55,852 bases of DNA from Phycisphaerae bacterium (GTDB lineage Bacteria > Planctomycetota > Phycisphaerae > UBA1845 > Fen-1342). The stretch covers positions 1 through 55,852 of the forward strand of contig JAUWNI010000008.1 in assembly GCA_030612705.1 (NCBI GenBank), written 5' to 3'. Under the pieces are notes generated by a model that was given only the letters and a program-made list of their open reading frames with translations, had not been told where the DNA came from and ran no database searches. Shown here piece by piece: positions 8,899 to 17,848 of the stretch. Positions within the stretch are counted from its first letter, which is position 1; every line of letters starts with the position of its first letter. Made by a program: the position numbers and the translations under genes.

Positions 8899-9049
8899 GT
8901 CCGAATATCATGCCGAGCCATCCGTGGCCGATCATCGCACCTCCAAGTGCTACTGTGGGAGTTATCGACGAATCCGCCCCCGGGATGAAAAACGGGTTAT
9001 GGGTAAAACCCGGATTTCTACGTCTATTCGTAGTGACGCGTTGTTATAG

Positions 9050-9059
9050 CCCCCCCCCC
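9050..9059. repeat. Homopolymeric C tract in the divergent intergenic region
   Basis: Ten consecutive C residues about 55 bases upstream of the ATPase start, in the 216-base region between two divergent transcription units. Tracts of this length are prone to slippage. It lies outside the coding region if the start at 9115 is right. Confidence 0.6.
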
Positions 9060-9114
9060 TCCGGAGCCGATGTTCCCGATGATTCCATTGTGCCTGAGAG
9101 GCTATGGAGCGCTT

Positions 9115-10317
9115 ATGGACGCCTACGAGCACTTTCAACTGAATAAGCCGCCCTTTGACCCCTTGCCCGACGCGGAATTCTTCTTCGATGCCCCCGTCCA
9201 CGCAGAGACCTTGGCTACGCTGCAATACGTGGTTTACGCGAGAAAGGGCTGTTGCGTAGCCATCGGGGAATCCGGGTACGGAAAAACCCTGCTCGCCCGC
9301 ATCGTTGCCGACAACGCCACCGCCACCACGCCGGTTTTGTGGGTCCACGGCGGCGGACAGCCCGATAACCAGACAAACGTCAGTGTTTTTCTACCCCATC
9401 GGTTTGCTCGTGCCGGGCAGAATGTCCAGGTCGAAAAAACGACGCTCGCCGCCGAAGCGCACACCACGCGCTTTCGACCCGAACCGCCGCTGTTGATTGT
9501 TGACAGCGCGGACGATCTGCCCGCGCACGGCTGGCGTGACGTGATCGCTTGGTTTTCCAACGAAATTCGTTACTCCAAACCGGCCAACGTGCTCTTGTTT
9601 GGGCTGCCGCGCCTGCTCGATATGTTGATGACACCCGAGCTCGTCCGTCTCCAGCGGCGTGTGTTTCGCGTTTGCCGGCTTGAGGCGCTGACGCCGAGAT
9701 TGACCAAGGAGTACATCCGTACACGCGTCGCCATTGCGGGTGGCGACAGCCGCCGTATTTTCAGCGACGACGTCGTCGACCAGATTTCGCGGCTCGGCCA
9801 CGGTAATCCGGCATTAATCAATCAGCTCTGCGATAACACGATGCTCGAAGCGTTCGGCGAAGAACGCGACCGGGTTCAGGCGGTCGACGTCGGCAACGCA
9901 CTGCACGTGATGTTGATGGGGCGGTTGAAGGAGCGGGTGGCGTTGCCCCCGCCGGCGCAACCTATACGCCCCGCACTGCCGCCCATTTCGGGTTCCTTCC
10001 CGCGGCGTCCCGTGCCATCGGTCCGTAAGGCTCAGCCCGTGGTCGACACGCCGGTCTCGGCAACGCCGGTCGTCGAGGTCGAGGAGTCAGTCGAAAGGCG
10101 TCTGAGACAGTTCGCAAACCGTCTCTCACAGGCGATGTGCCTGGTTCGTGTGTCGCACGACGGTCATGACGGTGTCGACTACGATACGCCCATCGTTTCA
10201 GGTGTCCCGCGAGGCATACAAGACGATAGCTGTTCGAGTATCCGTTCGGTTCGGGTTGAAACGCAGACCAGGACCGACGGGAATGTCGAAGCTCAGCCGA
10301 CCGTGGAAACCGGATAG
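9115..10317 (+). CDS. ExeA/GspA-like secretion ATPase of the XrtA locus
   Basis: About 400 residues with the standard family opening MDAYEHFQLNKPPFD, which is why I use ATG 9115 and not the upstream ATG at 9070. It is an AAA ATPase with Walker A GESGYGKT at about 51-58, Walker B PPLLIVDSADDL, and a sensor/arm region ending in the winged-helix part (GHGNPALINQLCDNTMLEAF). The last ~110 residues are Pro-rich and poorly conserved; I see no transmembrane helix or peptidoglycan-binding domain there. Homologues next to exosortase XrtA loci are called putative secretion ATPases (TIGR03015-like). It is divergent from the wza-wzz-kinase block and probably belongs functionally to it. Confidence 0.82.
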   Translation: MDAYEHFQLNKPPFDPLPDAEFFFDAPVHAETLATLQYVVYARKGCCVAIGESGYGKTLLARIVADNATATTPVLWVHGGGQPDNQTNVSVFLPHRFARAGQNVQVEKTTLAAEAHTTRFRPEPPLLIVDSADDLPAHGWRDVIAWFSNEIRYSKPANVLLFGLPRLLDMLMTPELVRLQRRVFRVCRLEALTPRLTKEYIRTRVAIAGGDSRRIFSDDVVDQISRLGHGNPALINQLCDNTMLEAFGEERDRVQAVDVGNALHVMLMGRLKERVALPPPAQPIRPALPPISGSFPRRPVPSVRKAQPVVDTPVSATPVVEVEESVERRLRQFANRLSQAMCLVRVSHDGHDGVDYDTPIVSGVPRGIQDDSCSSIRSVRVETQTRTDGNVEAQPTVETG

Positions 10318-10442
10318 CTGCCGCCTCGCTTTGGTGGATCCGTGATACCCACCACGCCGTAACCACACTCTGCACGCCAGTGGCACACCCGCCGATAGAA
10401 TGCTCGGACCGCACACGTATCCGTTGAGAGAACGCCGAACCG

Positions 10443-11723
10443 TTACCGGCCGGCGGCGACGAGCTTCCCGGTTGGCGTTGCGGCAGCCCCGGGCGCATCA
10501 ACAACCGGCAGGAGGTCGTTTTTGTCGATCCCGATCAACTCGGCGAAGCGCGCGCGGAAAACGTCTGTGTTTAATTCTTCGTCGAGGGCCGCCTCGATCG
10601 CGGTGGCGCTGTGCTGGTAGAAGGCGCGGTCCGTGGCGATGCGTTCAAGGGCGGCAACCATCTCGTCTTCATCCAACGAATGAACGCAGAGACCGACCGG
10701 GTAGCGTTCGAAGAACCGCCGCGGCGACGATTCCGCGGGGCCGTGGAACAGGACCGGACGACCCGCGGCGAGGTAAGGCGAGAGCTTGCTCGGGAAACAA
10801 AGCCGAACCGCCGTGCGGTGCGCGTCGTCAAACCAATACGGCAGATAGTTGACGTCCGACTCGGCCAGCAGCCGGATCGTCTCGGCCATCGGTCGCCAGC
10901 CGAGCCATTCGATGTTCGCGCGACCCTGGACGGTACCGTCCATCGAGGTCGTCAGGGCCCGCACGACAACTTCGCGACCCGCGATTTGCCAGTCGACGCG
11001 GGCCAGCGCTGCCAGGAGCGCGCGCCACTCCCGGACGGCATACATCGTGCCCGAAAAGCCGATCACAAAACGGCCGTCGTCGTTCGGGCTTGTCGCGACG
11101 GGCAGCGAATCTTCCGGCCTGACTCCCTGGCGCATGATGACGGTTTCAACGCCGTGGCGGGCGGCGTATTCGTCGCGCATGGCTTCGCTCATGACGGCGC
11201 AGCGTTTTGCGGTTTTGAGAGCGCGGCGAAAGTCGCGTTGTGCCACGTTCCGGCTGAGCCGGTCGAGGTGATGCCTGTGACAGACGCTGTCGGGCGGGTC
11301 CCAGACGGTGCAGACCATCGGCACGCCGAGTTGCCGGGCCGTCTCGGTCGCGATGTGGTAAATCGGCGGCCGGTTGAGAACGGCCCAGAGCAATTCAACC
11401 TGATGCCGCTTCGCGAATCTGACCATCCGTCGTACTAAACGCCGCTGGCTGAAGTGTCGCGCATGACGGAAACGGCAATGAGTCGCGATGCGCCCGCGCA
11501 GGCCGGCGGACCAGCCCGCGCCGATTACAAAGGGTAAGGGTTCGGAGATAAATGGGAGCCATCCCAAATCCGCCGATGGTTCTCTGTTATGGCCGTAGTG
11601 CAACAAAGCGGCGCAGATGTGGTTATGCGGGTAGTACTGCAAGAGTTCGCGCAGGATTAGCCCACCGACGTCTTTCTCGGAGGGCACCGCGCCGGAGAGC
11701 AAGAGCACACTTGGCACCGCCAT
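10443..11723 (-). CDS. Glycosyltransferase, GT4-like
   Basis: A 426-residue GT-B glycosyltransferase. The N terminus MAVPSVLLLSGAVPSEKDVGG matches enzymes that start with a glycine-rich acceptor loop, and the C-terminal domain has VIGFSGTMYAVREWRAL and a donor-site segment (LSPYLAAGRPVLFHGPAE). The substrate is unknown. It lies 26 bases downstream of the epimerase, so the methyltransferase-epimerase-glycosyltransferase genes likely form one operon for making and attaching a modified sugar. The final ~20 residues (PVVDAPGAAATPTGKL) are low-complexity. Confidence 0.8.
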   Translation of the reverse strand: MAVPSVLLLSGAVPSEKDVGGLILRELLQYYPHNHICAALLHYGHNREPSADLGWLPFISEPLPFVIGAGWSAGLRGRIATHCRFRHARHFSQRRLVRRMVRFAKRHQVELLWAVLNRPPIYHIATETARQLGVPMVCTVWDPPDSVCHRHHLDRLSRNVAQRDFRRALKTAKRCAVMSEAMRDEYAARHGVETVIMRQGVRPEDSLPVATSPNDDGRFVIGFSGTMYAVREWRALLAALARVDWQIAGREVVVRALTTSMDGTVQGRANIEWLGWRPMAETIRLLAESDVNYLPYWFDDAHRTAVRLCFPSKLSPYLAAGRPVLFHGPAESSPRRFFERYPVGLCVHSLDEDEMVAALERIATDRAFYQHSATAIEAALDEELNTDVFRARFAELIGIDKNDLLPVVDAPGAAATPTGKLVAAGR

Positions 11724-11748
11724 GGCGTTTCTTATTCCCTCGCCGAAT

Positions 11749-12855
11749 TTACTTTGAGCACGAGTCGTTTGGGATTATCCCACTTTGGTCCGACCTTCCC
11801 GTGGCCGCGCCGACCAGGGCAGGCGTTCGATCCACGATGGGCGTGGCGATCGCGGGATCGACCGGAGACACGGGGGTTGTGGCCATGTCTGGGGATCGTC
11901 CTTGCCATGCGTTGTAGACCTTGCGCATCCAGTCGGCGGTGATGCGCATGCCTTCCTCCAGGCTGTAGGAATTCTCGTGCTTCAGGTCGCGAATCGACTT
12001 GCTCACGTCCACCCGCTTGATCTTGGTGGTCAGCACCTCGCTGTCCTGATGCCGCGCGAGACTGGGGTCGGCGCCGGTGATTGCCAGCACCGTGTCAGAC
12101 AGCTCCTCAATCGTGTGCAGGTCGTCGCCGCCGATGTTGTATGTCTCGCCCGGAACGAAATTGTCACAGATGTTGGAGAGTGTCCGCACCGTGTCCGCCA
12201 GGTACGTCGAGGTCCGCGCGTGACCGCGGAAGACCATCCAGGGAAGCCCGTGCAGGGCGCAGAACAGAAACCGGCTGTTCACCGAACGGTACGGGCTGTA
12301 GTACTCACCCGGGCCGTACGTGTTGAACAAGCGAACGACGACGCTCTCCGTGCCGTACTGGGCACGCGAGTTCCGCACCTGCATCTCGTTGACCCACTTG
12401 GTCATCGCGTAGTCGTTGAGCTGCTTGACCTCGTACTCGTCCATGACCGATTCGGCCATCAGTTCCGGCCAGTCCCCGTAGACTTCCGACGACGAATAGT
12501 GGACCAGGCGGAACCCAAGCCGCTCTTGCAGACGGATCACGTTCTTGGTGCCGATACAGTTCGTTCGCCAAACCGTCTCGTAGAAATCCTCCCCGTTCCA
12601 CCGGCCGAATTCCGCCGCACAGTGATGCACATAATCGAACGGACCGAGCCGCTCGAAGACACGTTCAAGCTGACGAAACTCGCCAACGTCGCAACGAGCG
12701 TACAACGGCTCGGCGACATCGGTGCGCAGGCTAAAGCCAACCTCGTCCGGTTGATGGAAGAGATCGCAGGAGACGACGTGGTATCCGCGGGAGCGCAACT
12801 CCATCACCAGCCCCGCTCCGATCGTTCCGACACCACCGGTTACTAAGATTCGCAT
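11749..12855 (-). CDS. NAD-dependent sugar epimerase/dehydratase (extended SDR)
   Basis: A 368-residue Rossmann enzyme with the cofactor motif VTGGVGTIGAGL near the N terminus and an SDR catalytic region: SSSEVYGDW (Ser/Thr loop) and YAMTKW (YxxxK). The substrate-binding region includes RLFNTYGPGEYYSPYR, as in UDP-glucose/GlcNAc epimerases and GDP-sugar dehydratases; the exact sugar cannot be told from sequence alone. It overlaps the upstream methyltransferase by 13 bases. The last ~50 residues after KVYNAWQGRSPDM are low-complexity (VSPVDPAIATPIVDRTPALV) and extend beyond the usual family length of about 310-320. Confidence 0.85.
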   Translation of the reverse strand: MRILVTGGVGTIGAGLVMELRSRGYHVVSCDLFHQPDEVGFSLRTDVAEPLYARCDVGEFRQLERVFERLGPFDYVHHCAAEFGRWNGEDFYETVWRTNCIGTKNVIRLQERLGFRLVHYSSSEVYGDWPELMAESVMDEYEVKQLNDYAMTKWVNEMQVRNSRAQYGTESVVVRLFNTYGPGEYYSPYRSVNSRFLFCALHGLPWMVFRGHARTSTYLADTVRTLSNICDNFVPGETYNIGGDDLHTIEELSDTVLAITGADPSLARHQDSEVLTTKIKRVDVSKSIRDLKHENSYSLEEGMRITADWMRKVYNAWQGRSPDMATTPVSPVDPAIATPIVDRTPALVGAATGRSDQSGIIPNDSCSK

Positions 12856-13805
12856 CGTCTATTCCTTTTCATCTGCCGCGGTGCTTTCTTCGCAATGACT
12901 AGTTGGTGATCCCGGCAGTATTCCATCCGCCGGTAGCGGTAACCCCGCGCGCAACGCCAATGGTTGCGGACCCATTGCCACAACCAGGGACGCAGCGGAA
13001 TGCTCGCGGCGTGACTGACGGTTGACTGATGTATGACTTCGAGCCCGGCGTTGTTGAGCGTCCTGACGAGCCCGGTTCTGCTCAGAATTGAAACGTGCCC
13101 GACACAGTGCAGGTACGCCCACCATCCCCCGGCCAGCCTGGCCGTCCAGCACGCCGGATTGCCCGTGAGGATCAGTAGGATGCCGTCCGGGCGCAGTATG
13201 CGAGCCATCGCTGCGACCTCGGCTTGCGGATCGAGCATGTGCTCGAGCACGTCGACGCACGTGACGACATCGCACACTTCCTCAAGTTGCAGCCCGGTCG
13301 GCGAGCCGGCGACAACGTCCAGGCCGGACTCCCGGCAGATTCCCACCGCCTCCCGCCCCGGCTCGATACCATGTTTTCGCCAACGGTCGGACAGCCGCCG
13401 CAGCAGTTGCCCGTCGCCGCACCCGATGTCGTACAGCACGTCGCCGGCGGCGAACCGGTCGAGCAACTGATCGATTTGCCGGTATTCCCGGGTCCGGTCA
13501 CAACGCGTGATCCAGTAGTCCCGCGGGAGCTGGGCATAGACACGCGACAGCAGCTCCGCGTCACGGCGTCCATCGGTCGCCCACAGCGACCCGCACCGCT
13601 TACAACGACCGTAATGTAACGACGGTACCAAGTCGCGAACCACGGGTGTGTAGAAGGCTTCCTTCAGCGTTTTCGAGGAGATTAATGCGTACTCACGCAG
13701 CACCGACTCGCAGACCGGGCATGCGCGTAGGCATCGCGCCGCGCCGTTCCCTGCCGGTGCGGGGGATTCGAGCACAAGATCTTGTGACGACGTTGCCGTC
13801 AACAT
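12843..13805 (-). CDS. Class I SAM methyltransferase with N-terminal zinc-binding motif
   Basis: A 320-residue protein. Near the N terminus CPVCES and then CKRCGSLW form a probable zinc ribbon, as in sugar C-methyltransferase-like proteins. The SAM-binding core follows: DVLYDIGCGDGQLL (motif I), VAGSPTGLQLEEVCDVVTC and CVDVLEHMLDP, then LRPDGILLILTGN. It is the first gene of a three-gene minus-strand operon with an epimerase and a glycosyltransferase, so a role in methylating a nucleotide-sugar or glycan is likely. Start at ATG 13805 is not tightly constrained. Confidence 0.8.
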   Translation of the reverse strand: MLTATSSQDLVLESPAPAGNGAARCLRACPVCESVLREYALISSKTLKEAFYTPVVRDLVPSLHYGRCKRCGSLWATDGRRDAELLSRVYAQLPRDYWITRCDRTREYRQIDQLLDRFAAGDVLYDIGCGDGQLLRRLSDRWRKHGIEPGREAVGICRESGLDVVAGSPTGLQLEEVCDVVTCVDVLEHMLDPQAEVAAMARILRPDGILLILTGNPACWTARLAGGWWAYLHCVGHVSILSRTGLVRTLNNAGLEVIHQSTVSHAASIPLRPWLWQWVRNHWRCARGYRYRRMEYCRDHQLVIAKKAPRQMKRNRRCES

Positions 13806-14377
13806 CCGCGGGACTCCTATATAGCCGGTGCCACGGCCCCGGTCCTCTGAGTTCCCCTGTCAACCGCCGGTCCCCGCGCCGGCGCGCGATTCGACCCAGG
13901 CGTTGCTCTATACGATGATCGGGCCGCGGCGGGCGGTGCTTCAATCACCGTTTCCCGACGCCAACGCCGCGGCTACCGGTGCTCGGAAACGAACGTCCCG
14001 TTCTCATGATTGCATCGCATGAATATCGGCCCCAGCCGGCGCCGGCTCCGGTCGGGTCATCCCTCCGATGCCAACCATCCCGTTCAATAAGCGCGTGTGA
14101 GATGCCGATAAACAGGACGCATATTGATCGTGTGGTCGGCGACCGGCGGCGATCCCGAAAACAACAAACGGCCCGGTACGGTCCTTGACGTGTCGCCGGG
14201 CCGCAGCGTGCGCTTGCAAGTCGGCGAAGACGGCACGGTCTGACTCGAGCGCGTCACGCCGCCCGGTGACTGCCAATGCTGGTCCGACGGCTGGGCCGGA
14301 GACGTCCGGCTCGAAGCTGGTACTCTGTTCGTAACGGATGAATGAAGTAGCGGTCAATCCATGCGGAGGTGTGGATC
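13806..14377. other. Intergenic region between divergent genes
   Basis: About 570 bases between two divergent transcription units. Short GC-rich palindromes occur, but I find no supported gene, no member of the MITE families seen elsewhere, and no convincing promoter. Open frames here (for example 14004-14357 on the minus strand) lack recognisable protein features. Confidence 0.5.
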
Positions 14378-15157
14378 ATGATGCATCGATTGTGGGAGGC
14401 TTTGCCCGAGACCGTGCGCCGGCCGACACGCAGATTGCTGCGCCGTGTGCGCGCCCACAAGCCGGCGCGCTCCCCTGAGCCCCCGAAGGAGTTCTTCACG
14501 ATGTGCCCCGAGACGCCGCCCGCTATCGGGCAGGCACTACGGCGCATCCGGGATGTGGGTCCGAGCGGAGACTACTATGAGTTCGGCTTGTTCCGTGGAT
14601 ATACCTTCTGGCAAGCCCAGAAGACGGCGTCCGAGCTGGGCCTCTCGGACATGCGCTTCTTCGGGTTCGACTCGTTCACCGGACTGCCAGATGTGACCGG
14701 CCCCGACGCCGTGACGGACGAGTTTCACAAGGGCGACTACGCTTGCGGGGTGGCACAGGTGAGAAGACTCCTGGATCAGCATGGCATCGACTGGTCACGC
14801 AGCACTCTGATTCCAGGTCTCTACCACGAGTCGCTGCGCCCGGAACTGAGGCTGCGATACCAGATGCGCCCGCTCGCGCTGGCATTGATCGACTGCGACC
14901 TCTACAACTCTACGGTGCCTGTGCTTAAATTCCTGGACGACTTCCTACAAGACGGCTCAATACTCCTGTTCGATGACTGGAACTGCTTCCAGGCTTCCAA
15001 TGACCACGGCGAGCGCCGCGCCTTCAAGGAGTACCTTGACGCCCGGCCCTACTGGTGCCCCGATCCCTACATCAGTTTCGGCTGGCATGGACAGGGTTTC
15101 ATCATGAACCACGTGGACGAGACGGATACAGTCCGCGAACACGAAAACGCGCCCTAA
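14378..15157 (+). CDS. TylF/MycF-like O-methyltransferase
   Basis: About 259 residues. The ATG at 14378 is preferred over the GTG at 14369 because GGAGG at 14365-14369 sits eight bases ahead of it. The family signature is clear: YYEFGLFRGYTFW (SAM site), FFGFDSFTGLPDV, the metal-ligand stretch LALIDCDLYNST, and ILLFDDWNCF. TylF enzymes methylate sugar hydroxyls in macrolides; in polysaccharide loci they probably methylate glycan sugars. Its stop overlaps the stop of the convergent Wzt gene (15154) by four bases (CTAA), so it shares no terminator space with it. Confidence 0.88.
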   Translation: MMHRLWEALPETVRRPTRRLLRRVRAHKPARSPEPPKEFFTMCPETPPAIGQALRRIRDVGPSGDYYEFGLFRGYTFWQAQKTASELGLSDMRFFGFDSFTGLPDVTGPDAVTDEFHKGDYACGVAQVRRLLDQHGIDWSRSTLIPGLYHESLRPELRLRYQMRPLALALIDCDLYNSTVPVLKFLDDFLQDGSILLFDDWNCFQASNDHGERRAFKEYLDARPYWCPDPYISFGWHGQGFIMNHVDETDTVREHENAP

Positions 15158-16497
15158 TCAGCTCCACCTACGGGCTCGGCGGACACGGTCGCGGTCGGCG
15201 GCGTACTCAGGTCCACGCGCTTGTCCGGAACGACGGGGGCAACATGACGCGTGCTCCAATTCAGCGGAATCGCGGTGACGGCGGGGAACTTGATCCCGAA
15301 ACGCTTGAGCATCGATTCGTTGTCCCGCACCTCGAAGCCGATCGGACGCTCGCGAAAGTCGTACGCCCGCTGCGAGTTCGGCGCGAAGATCGCCACCGAT
15401 GCGTGGTATCTCCCCGGTGCGAGCACGTTGTCAGGTATCTCGATCCGCGCTTCATAAGTCCCGGGCGCGCGCGGCGCGGTCAGCTCGTCGGCGCGCTGCA
15501 CGTCGCTCGACCAGAGCACGTGCACGCCGCTCTCGCCGGACACCGCGACGCAAACGTAAGCCCCGGGCTTCCACTCGCGAATCGCGTATCCGACGTTTAG
15601 CACGCACCGTTGCGTGAAGTCGACGCCGTCGATCGGCCGGCCGTCGGTGCTTTCCAACGCGACGGAAGTAACCTGCATCGACAACTCCGGCTCGATCGCG
15701 AACGTCGCCCGCGCCGCCGTGGACTGCTCCTGACCGAGGTATCTCCGCACGGTCTCGGCAGGGGGGCCGTCGAACACCGTCCGGCCCGCGTCGAGCAGGA
15801 TCGCACGCGTGCAGATTTGCGAGATAGCGGCCAGATTGTGGCTGACGAACAGCACCGTACGGCCCGAGGTCGCCACGTTCTGCATCGTGCCGAGGCACTT
15901 CTTCTGAAACGCCACATCGCCCACCGCGAGCACTTCATCCACGATCAGGATCTCCGGCTGCAAATGGGCCGCGACCGCAAACGCCAATCGTACGTACATG
16001 CCGCTCGAATAGCGCTTCACCGGCGTGTCCAGGAAACGGTCGATCTCGGCGAAGGCGACTATCTCGTCGAAATGGGCGTTGATCTCGCTCCGTTTCATCC
16101 CGAGGATCGCGCCGTTGAGGTAGATGTTCTCCCGGCCGGTCAACTCGGGGTGGAAACCGGTGCCGACCTCGAGCAGGCTGCGCACGCTGCCGCGCATCTC
16201 GGCCCGCCCGGTCGTGGGTTCGGTGATTCGCGAGAGGATCTTCAGCAGTGTGCTCTTGCCAGCGCCGTTGTGACCGATGATCCCCAGCACCTCGCCGGGT
16301 TGAAGCTCGAACGAAATATCGCGCAGCGCCCAGAACAGGTCGCGACCGTCGGATTTTTCGCCCAGGGCGCGCAGACGTCGAAGCGGCGAGCCTAGCGCGT
16401 GAATCAGCGCCTCGCCAAAATTACGCTGGGCGTCTTCGCGCAGACCAATCTTGTACTGCTTGCCGAGGTTTTCAACACGAATGGCGGGCCTGGGCAT
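15154..16497 (-). CDS. wzt: Polysaccharide ABC exporter ATPase (Wzt-like)
   Basis: About 447 residues from ATG 16497, five bases after the permease stop; the longer reading to 16737 lies inside the permease gene. The ATPase has Walker A GHNGAGKST at 75-83, signature YSSGMYVRLAFA at about 163-174, Walker B ILIVDEVLAVGD at 183-194, and the HNLAA switch region. After about residue 290 an additional all-beta domain follows (from ATFAIEPELSMQVTSVALES), matching the Wzt C-terminal carbohydrate-binding domain that reads the non-reducing end of the polymer. It pairs with the permease encoded directly upstream to export lipid-linked glycan to the periplasm. Confidence 0.92.
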   Translation of the reverse strand: MPRPAIRVENLGKQYKIGLREDAQRNFGEALIHALGSPLRRLRALGEKSDGRDLFWALRDISFELQPGEVLGIIGHNGAGKSTLLKILSRITEPTTGRAEMRGSVRSLLEVGTGFHPELTGRENIYLNGAILGMKRSEINAHFDEIVAFAEIDRFLDTPVKRYSSGMYVRLAFAVAAHLQPEILIVDEVLAVGDVAFQKKCLGTMQNVATSGRTVLFVSHNLAAISQICTRAILLDAGRTVFDGPPAETVRRYLGQEQSTAARATFAIEPELSMQVTSVALESTDGRPIDGVDFTQRCVLNVGYAIREWKPGAYVCVAVSGESGVHVLWSSDVQRADELTAPRAPGTYEARIEIPDNVLAPGRYHASVAIFAPNSQRAYDFRERPIGFEVRDNESMLKRFGIKFPAVTAIPLNWSTRHVAPVVPDKRVDLSTPPTATVSAEPVGGAD

Positions 16498-16502
16498 AAG
16501 GG

Positions 16503-17426
16503 TCACACAATGTCGGCAAAACGCCGCTCGGTACGTCGGAAATTCGCAACGCCGATAATGAGCAGGGTCGACGAGATAATCGTTGAGATTCCCAGGGCAT
16601 TCCAATCGACGGGTTGGTTCAGCAGAGCGCTGCGGAACCCACCGATGATGCCGGTCATCGGATTCAACGCCATGATCCAGCGGTACTGCTCCGGCACGAT
16701 CGTGACCGAGTAGACCACCGGGCTGAGGTACATCCATACCTGCACCATGAACGGCACGACGATGCGGAAGTCGCGATAGGTGACGGTGATGCTGGCCAGG
16801 AAGATCCCCACACCCAGGGCGGTCAACACAGTCAAGAACAACAAGCCCGGCAACAGGAGCACCGAAAGCCCGGGCAGATGCGCAAACCAGACCATGAGGC
16901 CCAGATAGACGCAGAAACTCAGCGAGAAGTCCACCAACCCCACGCCGATGCTCGATGCGGGGATGAACAGCCGTGGAAAGTACACCTTGGTTAGCAGTTG
17001 GGATTGGGCAACCAGGCTTTGGCTGGACTGGGAGACGGCGTTAGCGAAGAAGAGCCAGGGCAGCAGGCCGGCGTAGACGAACACGGGGTACGGCACGCCG
17101 TCGGACGGGATCTTCGCAAAAGAGCCGAAGATCACCGAGAAAATGACCATCGTGCAAACAGGCTGCAAGATGGCCCAGGCGGCACCAATGACGGTTTGCT
17201 TGTATCGGACTTTGATATCTCGCCAGATGAGAAAAAAGAGTAATTCGTGATATAGCCACAGTTCACGTGCGTCGACCGCGCGCCAACCACGCTGGGGTTG
17301 AATAACCGTAACGGTGGAGACGGCCGGCGGCAGGCTGCCGGCGTCCGCGTCAGCGATGAACCCGGAATTCGCATCGAGCTTCATCAAGGAACCAACATCT
17401 CCCGCACGCAACCGGTGTGTGCCCAC
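16503..17426 (-). CDS. wzm: Polysaccharide ABC exporter permease (Wzm-like)
   Basis: A 307-residue ABC-2 type permease. The cytoplasmic N-terminal region WLYHELLFFLIWRDIKVRYKQ precedes six predicted membrane helices, including ILQPVCTMVIFSVIFGSFA and LLPWLFFANAVSQSSQSLV, and it ends with YRWIMALNPMTGIIGGFRSALL, typical of Wzm/RfbA-like subunits. It forms the transmembrane channel for the Wzt ATPase. The start is uncertain: ATG 17426 gives 307 residues, and ATG 17384 (MKLDANSG) is also possible. Confidence 0.92.
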   Translation of the reverse strand: MGTHRLRAGDVGSLMKLDANSGFIADADAGSLPPAVSTVTVIQPQRGWRAVDARELWLYHELLFFLIWRDIKVRYKQTVIGAAWAILQPVCTMVIFSVIFGSFAKIPSDGVPYPVFVYAGLLPWLFFANAVSQSSQSLVAQSQLLTKVYFPRLFIPASSIGVGLVDFSLSFCVYLGLMVWFAHLPGLSVLLLPGLLFLTVLTALGVGIFLASITVTYRDFRIVVPFMVQVWMYLSPVVYSVTIVPEQYRWIMALNPMTGIIGGFRSALLNQPVDWNALGISTIISSTLLIIGVANFRRTERRFADIV

Positions 17427-17680
17427 AACCGTCGCCGAACAAGGCGCTGTCCCGGTACCGGTGCCGATCCCCGGTGGATCGACACTATCTCATGATCTCT
17501 ATCGGCCCCGCGGCGCGTATGCTGAACGACGGTGGTGTGGCAGTTGTGCTGGCGAATGTGTTCTGGTCGCACAGTATTCCGACTGCACGATTTCTGCGCG
17601 TTTTTCAGAGGTGTCCTAACGCCTGGCGGTTTACGCATCGCGGGGGGCTCTCAAGGCCGTCCCGTCCGTACCCGATACCG

Positions 17681-17796
17681 CTAGTGCTCTGTCAAGGTTG
17701 ATTTGATGGGTAGTGTTTCTTTTGAGGTCGTGATAATACTTGAAGTCCGCGGCTCCTCGGGTTGAACCCCTCAAAGCAACACTGACAGAGCACTAG
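17681..17796. mobile_element. CTAG-ended MITE, copy E2, with a nested repeat core
   Basis: A 116-base element with 14-base perfect terminal inverted repeats: CTAGTGCTCTGTCA on the left and TGACAGAGCACTAG on the right. The interior differs from the other copies. It contains GTGATAATACTTGA followed by AAGTCCGCGGCTCC, the same motif that forms the terminus and core of the element at 55638-55802. It occupies part of the 420-base gap between the Wzm start and the GT2 gene. Confidence 0.85.
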
Positions 17797-17848
17797 CGAG
17801 AATGTCGGGTGGCGTGAATCGCTACCCTCACCGTGTGGATAAGCAAGC

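Noticed and set aside
14004-14357. A 117-residue minus-strand open frame
   Set aside because: No start signal, no domain, and composition typical of a chance frame in GC-rich DNA.
16498-16737. N-terminal extension of the Wzt ATPase
   Set aside because: It lies inside the permease gene in another frame; ATG 16497 begins the conserved sequence.
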